This document shows, one piece after another, positions 25,211-33,651 of a stretch of 64,000 nt of DNA. Each line of letters starts with the position of its first letter. Position 1 is the stretch's first letter. Origin of the DNA: Lacisediminihabitans sp046156175 (lineage in GTDB: Bacteria > Actinomycetota > Actinomycetes > Actinomycetales > Microbacteriaceae); NCBI RefSeq assembly GCF_046156175.1, contig NZ_JAYLVL010000002.1:806001-870000 (forward strand), given 5' to 3'. The notes below the pieces were generated by a model. That model saw only the letters and a list, made by a program, of their open reading frames with translations. It was not told where the DNA came from and searched no databases. The translations under genes and the position numbers were made by a program.

Positions 25211-26302
25211 ATGAACAAGCGCAGCATCGTCGCTGTCGTCGCAGCCACAGCAGCAGTAGTGTCGCTGGGGCTCGCCGGGTGCAGTGGCAGCCCGTCCACC
25301 GCGAGCTCGGCTTCGAGCGCCACTCTCCCAGTCGTAAAAATGATGGTCGGAGGCATCGACAAGCAGATCTACCTCCCGTATCAATTGGCGGAAAGCCTCG
25401 GCTACTACAAGAAGTACGGCGTCGATATGCAACTCTCGACCGAGCAGAACGGCGGCGTCGGCGCAGAGGAGGCGATGGTCTCCGGCCAAGTGGATCTCTC
25501 TGGAGCGTGGTACATCCACTCGGTCGACTTCCAGGCCAAAGGCAAGAAGGTCATCAACCTGATCCAGCTCTCGGGAGCACCGGGAGAGCGGATCATGTGC
25601 ACCCCGAAGTCGAACGTGACCTCCGGCGCGGATCTTAAGGGCAAGACCGTCGGGGTGACCGACCTCGGCTCCGGCACCGATGAGCTGACTCAGTTCATCG
25701 CCTCGAAGGCTGGAGTCAAGAAGACCGAATACCAGACCATCGCGGTACACGCCGGAGCTACCGCGATCGCGGCAATCCAGCGCGGAAGCGCTGACTGCGT
25801 CATGACCACTCAGCCGACCGTCGGCGCCCTCGAATCACAGAAGCTGGCGACATCGGCGATCGATCTCGCGAGCACAAAGGGTGCCCATGCCGCCCTCGGC
25901 GGTGCTTGGCCCGCCGCGGGCCTGCTGGCCCAGGAGTCGTGGGTCAACTCGCATAAGGCAGTCGTGCAAAAGGTCGTTACGGCACTCACCGCGACAATGC
26001 ACTGGATGAGCACCCACACTGCCCAGGATGTCGCGGACAAGCTGCCGAAGTCGTTCGTGCAAAACGCGACGATCTCCAAGGCGGACTATGTCAAGGCGCT
26101 CAAGCAGGACTACGGCCAGTTCCTCCCCGACGGCCTCATGCCCGCCGGCGGACCGAAGACCGTCTTCCAAATGGAGAATGCGATCGGCGTCGACACCTCC
26201 AGCATCACGTACAGCGACACATTCACCAACAGTTTCGTAGATGTGGCGCTCAAGCAGTTGGGCATCACGCCAGTGACGACCCCCGCGGGAGCCAAGGGCT
26301 GA
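25211..26302 (+). CDS. ABC importer substrate-binding lipoprotein
   Basis: A 363-residue NMT1/THI5-like or SsuA-like binding protein. Lipobox LAGC gives acylated Cys24. Then: KMMVGGIDKQIYLPYQLAES, LGYYKKYGVDMQL, GQVDLSGAWY, LKGKTVGVTDLGSGTDELT. These are typical of aliphatic sulfonate/nitrate/thiamine-precursor binders, a family that also includes aromatic-acid binders. AAAGGA is 9-10 nt before the ATG. A hairpin follows at about 26322-26346. Confidence 0.9.
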   Translation: MNKRSIVAVVAATAAVVSLGLAGCSGSPSTASSASSATLPVVKMMVGGIDKQIYLPYQLAESLGYYKKYGVDMQLSTEQNGGVGAEEAMVSGQVDLSGAWYIHSVDFQAKGKKVINLIQLSGAPGERIMCTPKSNVTSGADLKGKTVGVTDLGSGTDELTQFIASKAGVKKTEYQTIAVHAGATAIAAIQRGSADCVMTTQPTVGALESQKLATSAIDLASTKGAHAALGGAWPAAGLLAQESWVNSHKAVVQKVVTALTATMHWMSTHTAQDVADKLPKSFVQNATISKADYVKALKQDYGQFLPDGLMPAGGPKTVFQMENAIGVDTSSITYSDTFTNSFVDVALKQLGITPVTTPAGAKG

Positions 26303-26321
26303 TTCATCGTAGAAAGGCGGC

Positions 26322-26347
26322 CCCTCGACACCACCCGTCCGGGTGGT
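26322..26347 (+). terminator. GC-rich hairpin after ABC operon
   Basis: CCACCC-GTCC-GGGTGG (26331-26346) lies 30 bases after the binding-protein stop. It lacks a T-run, so it may work as a weak or Rho-assisted terminator before the IclR gene. Confidence 0.35.
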
Positions 26348-26398
26348 TCGGGGGGCCCTTGTCGTGGCACATCCTTACGCCATCGGTGAACCGCCAGC

Positions 26399-26404
26399 TA
26401 GATT
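26399..26404 (+). promoter_or_regulatory. -10-like TAGATT, leaderless start of IclR gene
   Basis: TAGATT is separated by TGCTCC (six bases) from ATG 26411. TTACGC stands about 18 bp further upstream. No ribosome site is seen. Confidence 0.4.
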
Positions 26405-26410
26405 TGCTCC

Positions 26411-27169
26411 ATGTCCGGCAACCGCTCCGAGGACCACCGCACGGTTGCCGAGAAGGTGTTCGCGATCGCGGATGTGTTCGGGGGCGCGTCGGAGCTGAGC
26501 CTCACCGAGATCGCACACCGGGCCAAACTCCCCTTGTCGACCGCGCATCGACTTGTCGCGGAATGGGTGGCCTGGGGCGGCATCGTGCGCGGCGACGACG
26601 GCCTCTACCGCGTGGGCATGCGGCTGTGGAAGCTCGGCGTGCGCGCGCCGACCGCGCGCCGACTTCGCACGGTTGCGAGTCCCTTTCTCGAGGACCTCTA
26701 CGACCTCACCCGGGAGAACGTGCACCTCGCCGTGCGTGACGGTCTCGGGGTGCTCTACCTCGAACGCGTCTCGGGGCGCTCGGCTGTTCCCGTCATTTCT
26801 GATGTCGGCACCCGGCTGCCGCTGCACGCCACCGGCGTTGGACTGGTGCTCCTCGCCTGGGCGCCCTCGGAGCTGCTCGACGAGCTGGTGGCATCCGCTC
26901 CTCGCAAATATCTGCCTAACACCATGACGACCGCCGCCGAACTGCGACCGCGTCTCGCCGGGATCCGGGCATCCGGCGTCGCCGTCTCGATCAACGAGAT
27001 GACCGCAGACTCGTTCTCCGCCGCTGCGCCGATCCGCGACCATACCGACGCCGTGATCGCGTCGGTCTCGATCGTGGCGCATGCCGAGCTCAGCGCCGAT
27101 CCGCAGTTCCCGCTCGCAGTGAGTGTGGCCGCGCGCGGGATATCGCGGGCGCTGGGATGGCGTTCCTGA
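26411..27169 (+). CDS. IclR-family regulator of the pob/pca operon
   Basis: A 252-residue regulator. Residues 10-70 form the winged helix (LSLTEIAHRAKLPLSTAHRL), and 85-250 the effector domain (ENVHLAVRDGLGVLYLERVS, LPLHATGVGLVLLAW). It lies directly upstream of pobA in the same direction; IclR proteins of the PobR/PcaR/PcaU group commonly regulate these genes. A perfect inverted repeat begins at its last base and is the likely operator. It may respond to 4-hydroxybenzoate, protocatechuate or beta-ketoadipate. Confidence 0.9.
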   Translation: MSGNRSEDHRTVAEKVFAIADVFGGASELSLTEIAHRAKLPLSTAHRLVAEWVAWGGIVRGDDGLYRVGMRLWKLGVRAPTARRLRTVASPFLEDLYDLTRENVHLAVRDGLGVLYLERVSGRSAVPVISDVGTRLPLHATGVGLVLLAWAPSELLDELVASAPRKYLPNTMTTAAELRPRLAGIRASGVAVSINEMTADSFSAAAPIRDHTDAVIASVSIVAHAELSADPQFPLAVSVAARGISRALGWRS

Positions 27170-27187
27170 CTTCCGCTGGGCGGAAGT
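27169..27187. promoter_or_regulatory. Perfect inverted repeat, IclR-type operator
   Basis: ACTTCCGC-TGG-GCGGAAGT (8+3+8, perfect) starts at the last base of the IclR stop and lies 68 bases before pobA. TTCCG...CGGAA is the usual form of IclR-family operators. Confidence 0.75.
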
Positions 27188-27254
27188 ATTTTCCCGAGCC
27201 GGTCGGAGACGGACCAGAGTGAGCGTACCGATCCCGACGTTGCGAAAGGCCAGT

Positions 27255-28439
27255 ATGAAGATCCGCACCACCGTAGCCATCGTGGGGGCTGGACCAGCCG
27301 GCCTGCTTCTCGGGCACCTGCTCGCCGCCTCAGGAATCGACTTCGTGATCATCGAGGCACGATCTCGCGAGTACATCCTGTCTCGCATCCGCGCGGGGGT
27401 GCTGGAGGAGTCATCGGTCGACGTGCTGGCCTCCCTCGGCCTCGACGGCCGTCTTCGCGAGCACGGACTCGTGCACGACGGCATCTACCTGCAGTATGAG
27501 GGCGCCCGTCACCACGTCGATTTCTCCGAGCTGATCGGGCGCACGGTCACGGTCTACGGCCAGCAACAGGTGGTCAACGACCTCATGCTCGCCCATGACG
27601 AGGCCGGTTCGGCCGTGTACTTCGAGTCGAGCGATGTGCTCCCGCAGGGCATCGAGACCCCCCGCCCCTCGGTGGACTTCGTGCACGGCGGCCGGAGCTA
27701 CTCCGTCGACGCCGACTTCGTCATCGGGGCGGATGGATTCCACGGGGTCTGCCGCTCGATCATCCCGTCCGGTGCGATCACGAGCTACCAGCGGGAGTAC
27801 CCATTCGCCTGGCTCGGAATCCTCGCGGATGTCCCGCCCTCGACGGACGAGCTGATCTACGCGCTGCATCCCGAAGGCTTCGCCATGCATTCGATGCGCT
27901 CACCCGCCGTCTCGCGCCTCTACCTGCAGGTCGAACCTGATGACGATATCGCCAATTGGAGCGACGAACGCATCTGGGAAGGACTGCACGAACGGCTCGG
28001 AGTGGCGGGCTGGACCCTTCGCGAGGGCGAGATCACCGAGAAGTCGATCACGCCCATGCGGAGCTTCGTCGCCTCGACCCTCAATCACGGGGCACTCTTC
28101 CTGGTCGGCGACGCCGGCCACATCGTGCCGCCGACGGGCGCGAAGGGGCTCAACGCCGCCATTTCCGACGTGGCGATGCTCGGCGCGGCCCTCAGCTCCT
28201 ACTACGCGGGGGATGCCGGACCGCTCGCGGGCTACAGCGAACGCGCGCTCTCGCGCCAGTGGAAGACGCAGTATTTCTCCCGCTGGATGACCGAGATGCT
28301 GCACACGACGGGCACCGGTGCCGAGGCGCAGAGCCGGTACCGTGGCCAGGTCGGTCAGCTCGACTACGTCACTGGCTCGCGCTTCGCCCTCCAGGCCCTT
28401 GCCGAGCAGTACACCGGCCTTCCGATCGAAGGGATCTGA
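27255..28439 (+). CDS. pobA: 4-hydroxybenzoate 3-monooxygenase
   Basis: A 394-residue class A flavoprotein hydroxylase turning 4-hydroxybenzoate into protocatechuate with NAD(P)H and O2. It shows the FAD motif VAIVGAGPAGLLLG (about 8-20), SRIRAGVLEE as in all PobA proteins, the DG motif GADGFHGVCR, and LVGDAGHIVPPTGAKGLN for the FAD ribityl site. ATG 27255 follows CGAAAGG. First gene of an eight-gene run in which every junction is within two bases or overlaps. Confidence 0.95.
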   Translation: MKIRTTVAIVGAGPAGLLLGHLLAASGIDFVIIEARSREYILSRIRAGVLEESSVDVLASLGLDGRLREHGLVHDGIYLQYEGARHHVDFSELIGRTVTVYGQQQVVNDLMLAHDEAGSAVYFESSDVLPQGIETPRPSVDFVHGGRSYSVDADFVIGADGFHGVCRSIIPSGAITSYQREYPFAWLGILADVPPSTDELIYALHPEGFAMHSMRSPAVSRLYLQVEPDDDIANWSDERIWEGLHERLGVAGWTLREGEITEKSITPMRSFVASTLNHGALFLVGDAGHIVPPTGAKGLNAAISDVAMLGAALSSYYAGDAGPLAGYSERALSRQWKTQYFSRWMTEMLHTTGTGAEAQSRYRGQVGQLDYVTGSRFALQALAEQYTGLPIEGI

Positions 28440-28441
28440 TC

Positions 28442-29194
28442 GTGGAACTCCCCACCCAGTCGCAGATCTCGGCCGAGATCGCGGCGGCCCACGAGGCCGG
28501 CGACGCCTCGCGCGGTCATCCGGAACGCGGTTTCACGCCGTATCGGAGCAGCATGCTGAGGCATCCGCTCAATGATCTCGTGCGGGCCGACCCCGAGGAG
28601 ATCGAACTCGTGTCTCCCGTCTACGGCCACAGTGACGTCACCGCCCAGGAGGCCGACCTCACCATCCAGCACTCCGGTGAACCCCTCGGTGAGCGGATCA
28701 TCGTCACCGGGCATGTGCTCGACGGCGAGGGCCGTCCCGTGCGCAACCAGCTTGTCGAGGTGTGGCAGGCCAACTCGGGAGGGCGGTATGTGCACAAGCG
28801 CGACCAGCATCCGGCTCCGCTCGATCCCAATTTCACGGGTACCGGCCGACTGGTCACCGGTGATGACGGGAGCTACCGTTTCGTCACGATCAAGCCGGGT
28901 CCGTACCCGTGGAAGAACCACCGCAACGCCTGGCGGCCGGCGCACATCCACTTCTCGTTGTTCGGCGACCAGTTCGTGCAACGGCTCGTGACGCAGATGT
29001 ACTTCCCGGGGGATCCGCTCTTCGCGCTCGACCCGATCCTCCAGTCCATCACGCAGCAGTCCGCGCGCGACCGCCTCGTTGCCACCTACGACCACGAGGT
29101 GACGCAGCCCGAGTGGGCGACAGGCTACCGTTGGAACATCGCGCTGACCGGATCGAAGGCGACCCGGATGGAGCAGGAGGGAGACGATCGATGA
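28442..29194 (+). CDS. pcaH: Protocatechuate 3,4-dioxygenase beta subunit
   Basis: A 250-residue iron subunit. The four Fe(III) ligands are in register with known enzymes: Tyr116 (GGRYVHK), Tyr155 (GPYPWKN), His168 and His170 (PAHIHFS). The spacing 39/13/2 is the same as in Pseudomonas PcaH. The N-terminus YRSSMLRHPLNDL is also typical. GTG 28442 lies two bases after the pobA stop and is used because the family homology reaches it. It works with PcaG as (alpha-beta)n to cleave protocatechuate between the hydroxyls. Confidence 0.95.
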   Translation: MELPTQSQISAEIAAAHEAGDASRGHPERGFTPYRSSMLRHPLNDLVRADPEEIELVSPVYGHSDVTAQEADLTIQHSGEPLGERIIVTGHVLDGEGRPVRNQLVEVWQANSGGRYVHKRDQHPAPLDPNFTGTGRLVTGDDGSYRFVTIKPGPYPWKNHRNAWRPAHIHFSLFGDQFVQRLVTQMYFPGDPLFALDPILQSITQQSARDRLVATYDHEVTQPEWATGYRWNIALTGSKATRMEQEGDDR

Positions 29195-29745
29195 CTGACC
29201 TGCATCAGACTCCATCGCAGACCGTCGGACCGTTCTTCGGCTACGCGCTCCCGTACGACGGGGGAGACCGACTGCTGCCTCCCCACGCTCCCGGCACGAT
29301 CCGGCTGCACGGAACCGTCTTCGACGGAGCCGGCGAGGTGGTGCCCGATGCCGTCGTGGAGATCTGGCAGGCGGATGCCGCGGGATCGGTGGTCTCCGAA
29401 CGCGGCAGTCTTCACCGCGACGGCTACACCTTCACCGGGTTCGGCCGCGCCGCGGTCGACGGGTGGGGCCACTACTCCTTCACCACCGTCAAGCCCGGTC
29501 CGATGCGAGCCGGATCATCGCCCTATGTGATGGTCACGATCTTCGCTCGTGGGCTTCTCCACCACCTGTTCACCCGCGCCTATTTCGGAGACGATGCCCC
29601 CGATCCCCTACTGCAGGAGCTCGGTGAGCGCGCGGCGACGCTCGTAGCCCAGTCGGACGGCGAAGCGAGCTACCGGTTCGACATCCGCCTCCAGGGGGCT
29701 GAGGAGACGGTGTTCTTCGACTACGGAGTGGATGCGGGTGCGTGA
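29191..29745 (+). CDS. pcaG: Protocatechuate 3,4-dioxygenase alpha subunit
   Basis: A 184-residue subunit that is homologous to PcaH but lacks the iron ligands. It begins TPSQTVGPFFGYALPY, nearly invariant in PcaG, and has VVPDAVVEIWQADAAG and YSFTTVKPGPM. ATG overlaps the pcaH stop by four bases (ATGA), which supports equal production of the two subunits. Confidence 0.95.
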   Translation: MTDLHQTPSQTVGPFFGYALPYDGGDRLLPPHAPGTIRLHGTVFDGAGEVVPDAVVEIWQADAAGSVVSERGSLHRDGYTFTGFGRAAVDGWGHYSFTTVKPGPMRAGSSPYVMVTIFARGLLHHLFTRAYFGDDAPDPLLQELGERAATLVAQSDGEASYRFDIRLQGAEETVFFDYGVDAGA

Positions 29746-31060
29746 CTGGGGCCTGCTCGACCCGCTGGCGACACCGGGCGTCGACGACGACGCCGTGCTC
29801 GCGGCGCTGGTGGAGGTCGAGCGGGCGCTGATGCTCGCCTGGCACGATATCGGGGGCGCACCCCACTGGGTCGCCGATATTTCATTCGAGGTGTCGCACC
29901 TCGACCTCGAGCAGATCTCCCGCGGCAACCGGGACGGGGGGAATCCCGTCATCCCCCTCGTGGCCCAGCTGCGCGCCCAGGCCGAGGCGAGCCACGCCGG
30001 CGCCGGGGACTGGGTGCATCGCGGCGCGACGAGCCAGGACATCCTCGACACCGGCCTCATGCTCGTCGCGACGCGGGCCCTCGGGCTCGTCTCCGGTTCG
30101 CTCGCCGACGCGGCGGCCCGTCTCGCTGCCCTCGCTGAGACCCATCGGCACAGCCTGATGGTCGGCCGCACCCTCACCCAGCATGCCGCCCCCATTACCT
30201 TCGGTGTGAAGGCCGCCTCCTGGCTGGATGGCGTCGAGGCGGCGCGGTCCTCCCTCGACTCACTCGCCCTGCCCGTGCAGCTCGCCGGGGCCGTCGGTAC
30301 CGGGACCGCGTTCGCCGATCTCGGCGGGTCGGCGGAGAGCGGTCCGCGCCTCCGTGCGGCGCTCGCCGCGAGGCTCGGTCTCGCCGACCCTGAGCGAAGT
30401 TGGCAGGCGGAGCGCAGCATCGTCGCCCGCCTTGCGGCCTCCCTCTCTCTCGAGATCGGCGCTCTCGGCCGCGTAGCGACCGATGTGCTCGTGCTCGCTC
30501 GCACCGAGATCGGTGAGCTGTCGGAGGGCTCCGGCGGGTCGTCATCGGCCATGCCCCAGAAGCGCAACCCGACAGCGGCGGTGCTCGTGAGGTCGGCAGC
30601 CCTTCAGGCGCCCGGTCACCTCTCGACGGTGTTCTCGAGCCTCGCGGCGGAAGACGAGCGGCCCGCCGGCGCCTGGCACGCAGAATGGCTCGCGCTCCGA
30701 TCGCTGCTGCGACTGGCGGTGCAGAGCAGCGAGACGACGGCGACCTTCCTCTCGGCACTCTCGGTGGACACGGAGCGGATGCGCGCCACCGTCGACTCCG
30801 ATGGCGGGATCGCCTGGGCCGAACACGCCATCTCCCAGCTCGTCCCTGATCTCGGTCGCGCCGCGGCGGGCACCGTCGTCACCCGCGCGATCGAGCTGAG
30901 CACCGCCGACCTGTCGTTCGGGGCCGCTCTCGCGGCAGAACTCGAGGGCAGGGTCGTCGACCTCTCTCCTGGGTCGGTCTACGCCACTGCCGACCTCATA
31001 GTCGACGCCGCCCTTTCCCGATATCACGCGTCACCACACCACACGAGGAGCGCCCGATGA
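29732..31060 (+). CDS. pcaB: 3-carboxy-cis,cis-muconate cycloisomerase
   Basis: A 442-residue fumarase/aspartase-superfamily enzyme that forms gamma-carboxymuconolactone. Signatures: GNPVIPLVAQLR, DWVHRGATSQDILDT for substrate binding, and the superfamily loop GGSSSAMPQKRNPT at about residue 270. The start ATG 29732 lies inside pcaG (14-nt overlap); GTG 29738 is the alternative. Confidence 0.93.
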   Translation: MRVRDWGLLDPLATPGVDDDAVLAALVEVERALMLAWHDIGGAPHWVADISFEVSHLDLEQISRGNRDGGNPVIPLVAQLRAQAEASHAGAGDWVHRGATSQDILDTGLMLVATRALGLVSGSLADAAARLAALAETHRHSLMVGRTLTQHAAPITFGVKAASWLDGVEAARSSLDSLALPVQLAGAVGTGTAFADLGGSAESGPRLRAALAARLGLADPERSWQAERSIVARLAASLSLEIGALGRVATDVLVLARTEIGELSEGSGGSSSAMPQKRNPTAAVLVRSAALQAPGHLSTVFSSLAAEDERPAGAWHAEWLALRSLLRLAVQSSETTATFLSALSVDTERMRATVDSDGGIAWAEHAISQLVPDLGRAAAGTVVTRAIELSTADLSFGAALAAELEGRVVDLSPGSVYATADLIVDAALSRYHASPHHTRSAR

Positions 31061-32238
31061 CTGTTCCCCTCATCCGCTGCACGATCGATCCGGCAGACCC
31101 CTCGAGTACCTCGAGCGAGCTGCTCGTGCTCGGCCCGTCGCTCGGCACGACCAGCTCGCTCTGGAGTCCGGCCGTCGCCGCGCTCACCGCGAGCGGTGGA
31201 CGCCGGGCGACCCGCGTCCTGCGATTCGACCTGCCAGGGCACGGAGCCAGCCCGGCAGCGACGGAGCCGTTCACGATGGCGGAACTCGCCGATTCCGTGC
31301 TGAGGCTCGTCGATGAGGCGGGCGGAGGTCGCTTCCACTACGCGGGCGTCTCCCTCGGCGGCGCCATCGGCATCGAGCTGGCCCTCCGCCATCCGGATCG
31401 CCTGCTCAGTCTCGGGATCTTCTGTTCGGATGCGAAGATCGGCACCGAGCAGACCTGGATCGATCGCCTCGCCCAGGTGACCAGCCAGGGCACCCCCTCG
31501 CTCGTCTCCGGCACGCCGGCACGCTGGTTCGCCGCCGATTTCATCGCACGGCAACCGGCTGTCGCATCCGCGATCCTGAAGGATCTCTCCGAGACCGATG
31601 ACGCCTCCTATGCGTTCTGCTGCGGAGCGCTCGCCCACTTCGACCGCACCGCCGACGTCGGGACGATCTCGGTGCCGACCATCGCAGTGAGCGGCAGCGA
31701 GGATCCGGTCACCACACCGGAGGCGGTCGCGCATCTCGCTGTGGGGATACCGGGGGCGCATTACGTGGAGATCCCGAACGCATCCCACCTCGCCGCCATT
31801 GAGAGGCCCGTCGAGGCCGCCGGTATCCTCGCCGACCTGCTCGCCTCCGGCGGTGACCTGCACTCCCGCGGGGTGCGCACCCGGCGCGCTGTGCTCGGTG
31901 ACGCCCACGTCGACGCCGCGGACGCGAAGATCACCGCCGAGACGGCCGGATTCCAGGAATTCATCACCCGGTACGCCTGGGGAGACGTGTGGAGTCGACC
32001 GGAGCTGTCCCGACGGGATCGCAGCATCGCCACCCTGGCCAGCCTCGTGACCGGCAGCCATGAGCACGAGATCGCGATGCATGTTCGGGCAGCGCTCACC
32101 AACGGCCTCACCCGCAGCGAGATCGCCGAGGTGATGCTTCACACCGCGCTCTACGCCGGGCTTCCTCCGGCCAACCGCGCGCTGGCGATCGCCCGAGACA
32201 TCTTTGCCGAAATCGATACGAAGGAGACCCATGGATAA
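31057..32238 (+). CDS. pcaL: Fused enol-lactone hydrolase/carboxymuconolactone decarboxylase
   Basis: A 393-residue fusion of PcaD and PcaC, as found in many actinobacteria. Residues 1-260 are an alpha/beta hydrolase with Ser99 in GVSLGGAIG, an acid near SGSEDPVT and His near NASHLAAIE. Residues about 268-385 are the decarboxylase domain, with RRAVLGDAHVDAA, SLVTGSHEHEIAMHVRAAL and MLHTALYAGLPPANRAL. It converts gamma-carboxymuconolactone to beta-ketoadipate in one protein. ATGA overlap with pcaB. Confidence 0.95.
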   Translation: MTVPLIRCTIDPADPSSTSSELLVLGPSLGTTSSLWSPAVAALTASGGRRATRVLRFDLPGHGASPAATEPFTMAELADSVLRLVDEAGGGRFHYAGVSLGGAIGIELALRHPDRLLSLGIFCSDAKIGTEQTWIDRLAQVTSQGTPSLVSGTPARWFAADFIARQPAVASAILKDLSETDDASYAFCCGALAHFDRTADVGTISVPTIAVSGSEDPVTTPEAVAHLAVGIPGAHYVEIPNASHLAAIERPVEAAGILADLLASGGDLHSRGVRTRRAVLGDAHVDAADAKITAETAGFQEFITRYAWGDVWSRPELSRRDRSIATLASLVTGSHEHEIAMHVRAALTNGLTRSEIAEVMLHTALYAGLPPANRALAIARDIFAEIDTKETHG

Positions 32239-33010
32239 GACCTACGAATCGGCGGCCGCTGCGGTTGCCGACATCCCGAGCGGATCGATGATCGCGGTCG
32301 GCGGATTCGGACTCGTCGGCGTCCCGATCGTGCTGATCCGGGCGCTACTCGCGCAGGGAACCGATCATCTCGAGGTCATCTCCAACAACTGCGGCGTGGA
32401 TGGCTGGGGGCTCGGCGAGATCCTCTCGGCTGGGCGCATCGACCGGGTGATCGCCTCGTACATCGGTGAGAACAAGGAGTTTGCGCGCCAGTACCTCGGG
32501 GGCGAGCTCGAGGTGGAGCTGACACCGCAGGGAACCCTCGCCGAGCGGCTGCGGGCCGGCGGCGTCGGCATCCCCGGATTCTTCACCGCGACCGGGGTCG
32601 GCACGATGGTCTCCGAGGGCGGACTGCCGTGGAGGTATGCGGCGGATGGCTCGGTAGCGGTGCAGTCCCCGGCGAAGGAGACCCGCGTGCTCGGTGCCCT
32701 CGGCGAGCAGCGCGAGTACGTCTTCGAGGAGGCCATCCGAGCGGATTTCGCGTTCGTACGGGCCGCGAAGGGCGACCGTCACGGCAACCTCGTATTCGAG
32801 AAATCGGCCCGCAACTTCAATCCTCTCGCCGCGATGTCGGGTCGGATCACCCTGGCAGAGGTCGACGAGATCGTCGAGCCGGGCGAACTCGACCCGGACC
32901 AGGTGCATCTGCCCGGTATCTATGTCGACCGCGTCGTGCAGCTCACCCACGAGCAGGCGACCGAGCTGCCGATCGAAAAAACCACAGTCCGGCAGCGAGG
33001 AGACAACTGA
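32231..33010 (+). CDS. pcaI: 3-oxoadipate CoA-transferase subunit A
   Basis: A 259-residue CoA-transferase alpha subunit. It shows SGSMIAVGGFGLVGVP (the oxyanion/CoA motif), EVISNNCGVDGWGLG and GVGIPGFFTATGVGTMVSEG. With PcaJ it moves CoA from succinyl-CoA to beta-ketoadipate. AAGGAG precedes ATG 32231, which overlaps the pcaL stop by eight bases. Confidence 0.94.
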   Translation: MDKTYESAAAAVADIPSGSMIAVGGFGLVGVPIVLIRALLAQGTDHLEVISNNCGVDGWGLGEILSAGRIDRVIASYIGENKEFARQYLGGELEVELTPQGTLAERLRAGGVGIPGFFTATGVGTMVSEGGLPWRYAADGSVAVQSPAKETRVLGALGEQREYVFEEAIRADFAFVRAAKGDRHGNLVFEKSARNFNPLAAMSGRITLAEVDEIVEPGELDPDQVHLPGIYVDRVVQLTHEQATELPIEKTTVRQRGDN

Positions 33011-33651
33011 TGGCACTCACCCGCGACGAAATGGCGGCAAGGGCAGCCCTCGAGCTGCACGACGGCAGCTACGTGAACCTCGGGATCGGGCTTCCGACGC
33101 TCATCCCGAACTTCATCCCGGAGGGGGTGACCGTTGTGCTGCATTCGGAGAACGGCATCCTCGGGGTCGGGCCGTATCCGTGGGAGGGCGAGGCGGATCC
33201 GAAGCTCATCAACGCGGGCAAGGAGACGGTGACCGTGCTCGCCGGCTCGTCCTACTTCGATTCCGCCGCGAGCTTCGGAATGATCCGCGGCGGCCGCATC
33301 GCGACGGCCGTACTCGGCGCCATGCAGGTCTCGGTCGCCGGCGACATCGCGAATTGGGCGGTACCGGGCAAGCTCATCAAGGGCATGGGCGGCGCGATGG
33401 ACCTGGTCAACGGCGCCGACCGCGTGATCGTGCTCATGGAGCATGTGGCAAAAGACGGCTCGGCGAAGATCGTGGAGACGTGCAGCCTCCCGCTCACCGG
33501 CGTGCGCTGCGTTGACCGCATCATCACCGAGCTCGCGGTCATCGACGTCACCGCCGACGGGCTCGTGCTCGTCGAGACGTCACCGGGGGTCACCGTCGAT
33601 GAGGTTGTCGCGGCGACCGGCGCACCCCTCACGATCGCACTAGAGCGATGA
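33010..33651 (+). CDS. pcaJ: 3-oxoadipate CoA-transferase subunit B
   Basis: A 213-residue beta subunit. The catalytic glutamate that carries CoA is in VVLHSENGILGVGPYP. The start YVNLGIGLPTLIPNFIPEG and the GGAMDLVNGADRVIVLMEH stretch are standard. One-base overlap (TGATG) with pcaI ensures paired synthesis. Confidence 0.95.
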   Translation: MALTRDEMAARAALELHDGSYVNLGIGLPTLIPNFIPEGVTVVLHSENGILGVGPYPWEGEADPKLINAGKETVTVLAGSSYFDSAASFGMIRGGRIATAVLGAMQVSVAGDIANWAVPGKLIKGMGGAMDLVNGADRVIVLMEHVAKDGSAKIVETCSLPLTGVRCVDRIITELAVIDVTADGLVLVETSPGVTVDEVVAATGAPLTIALER

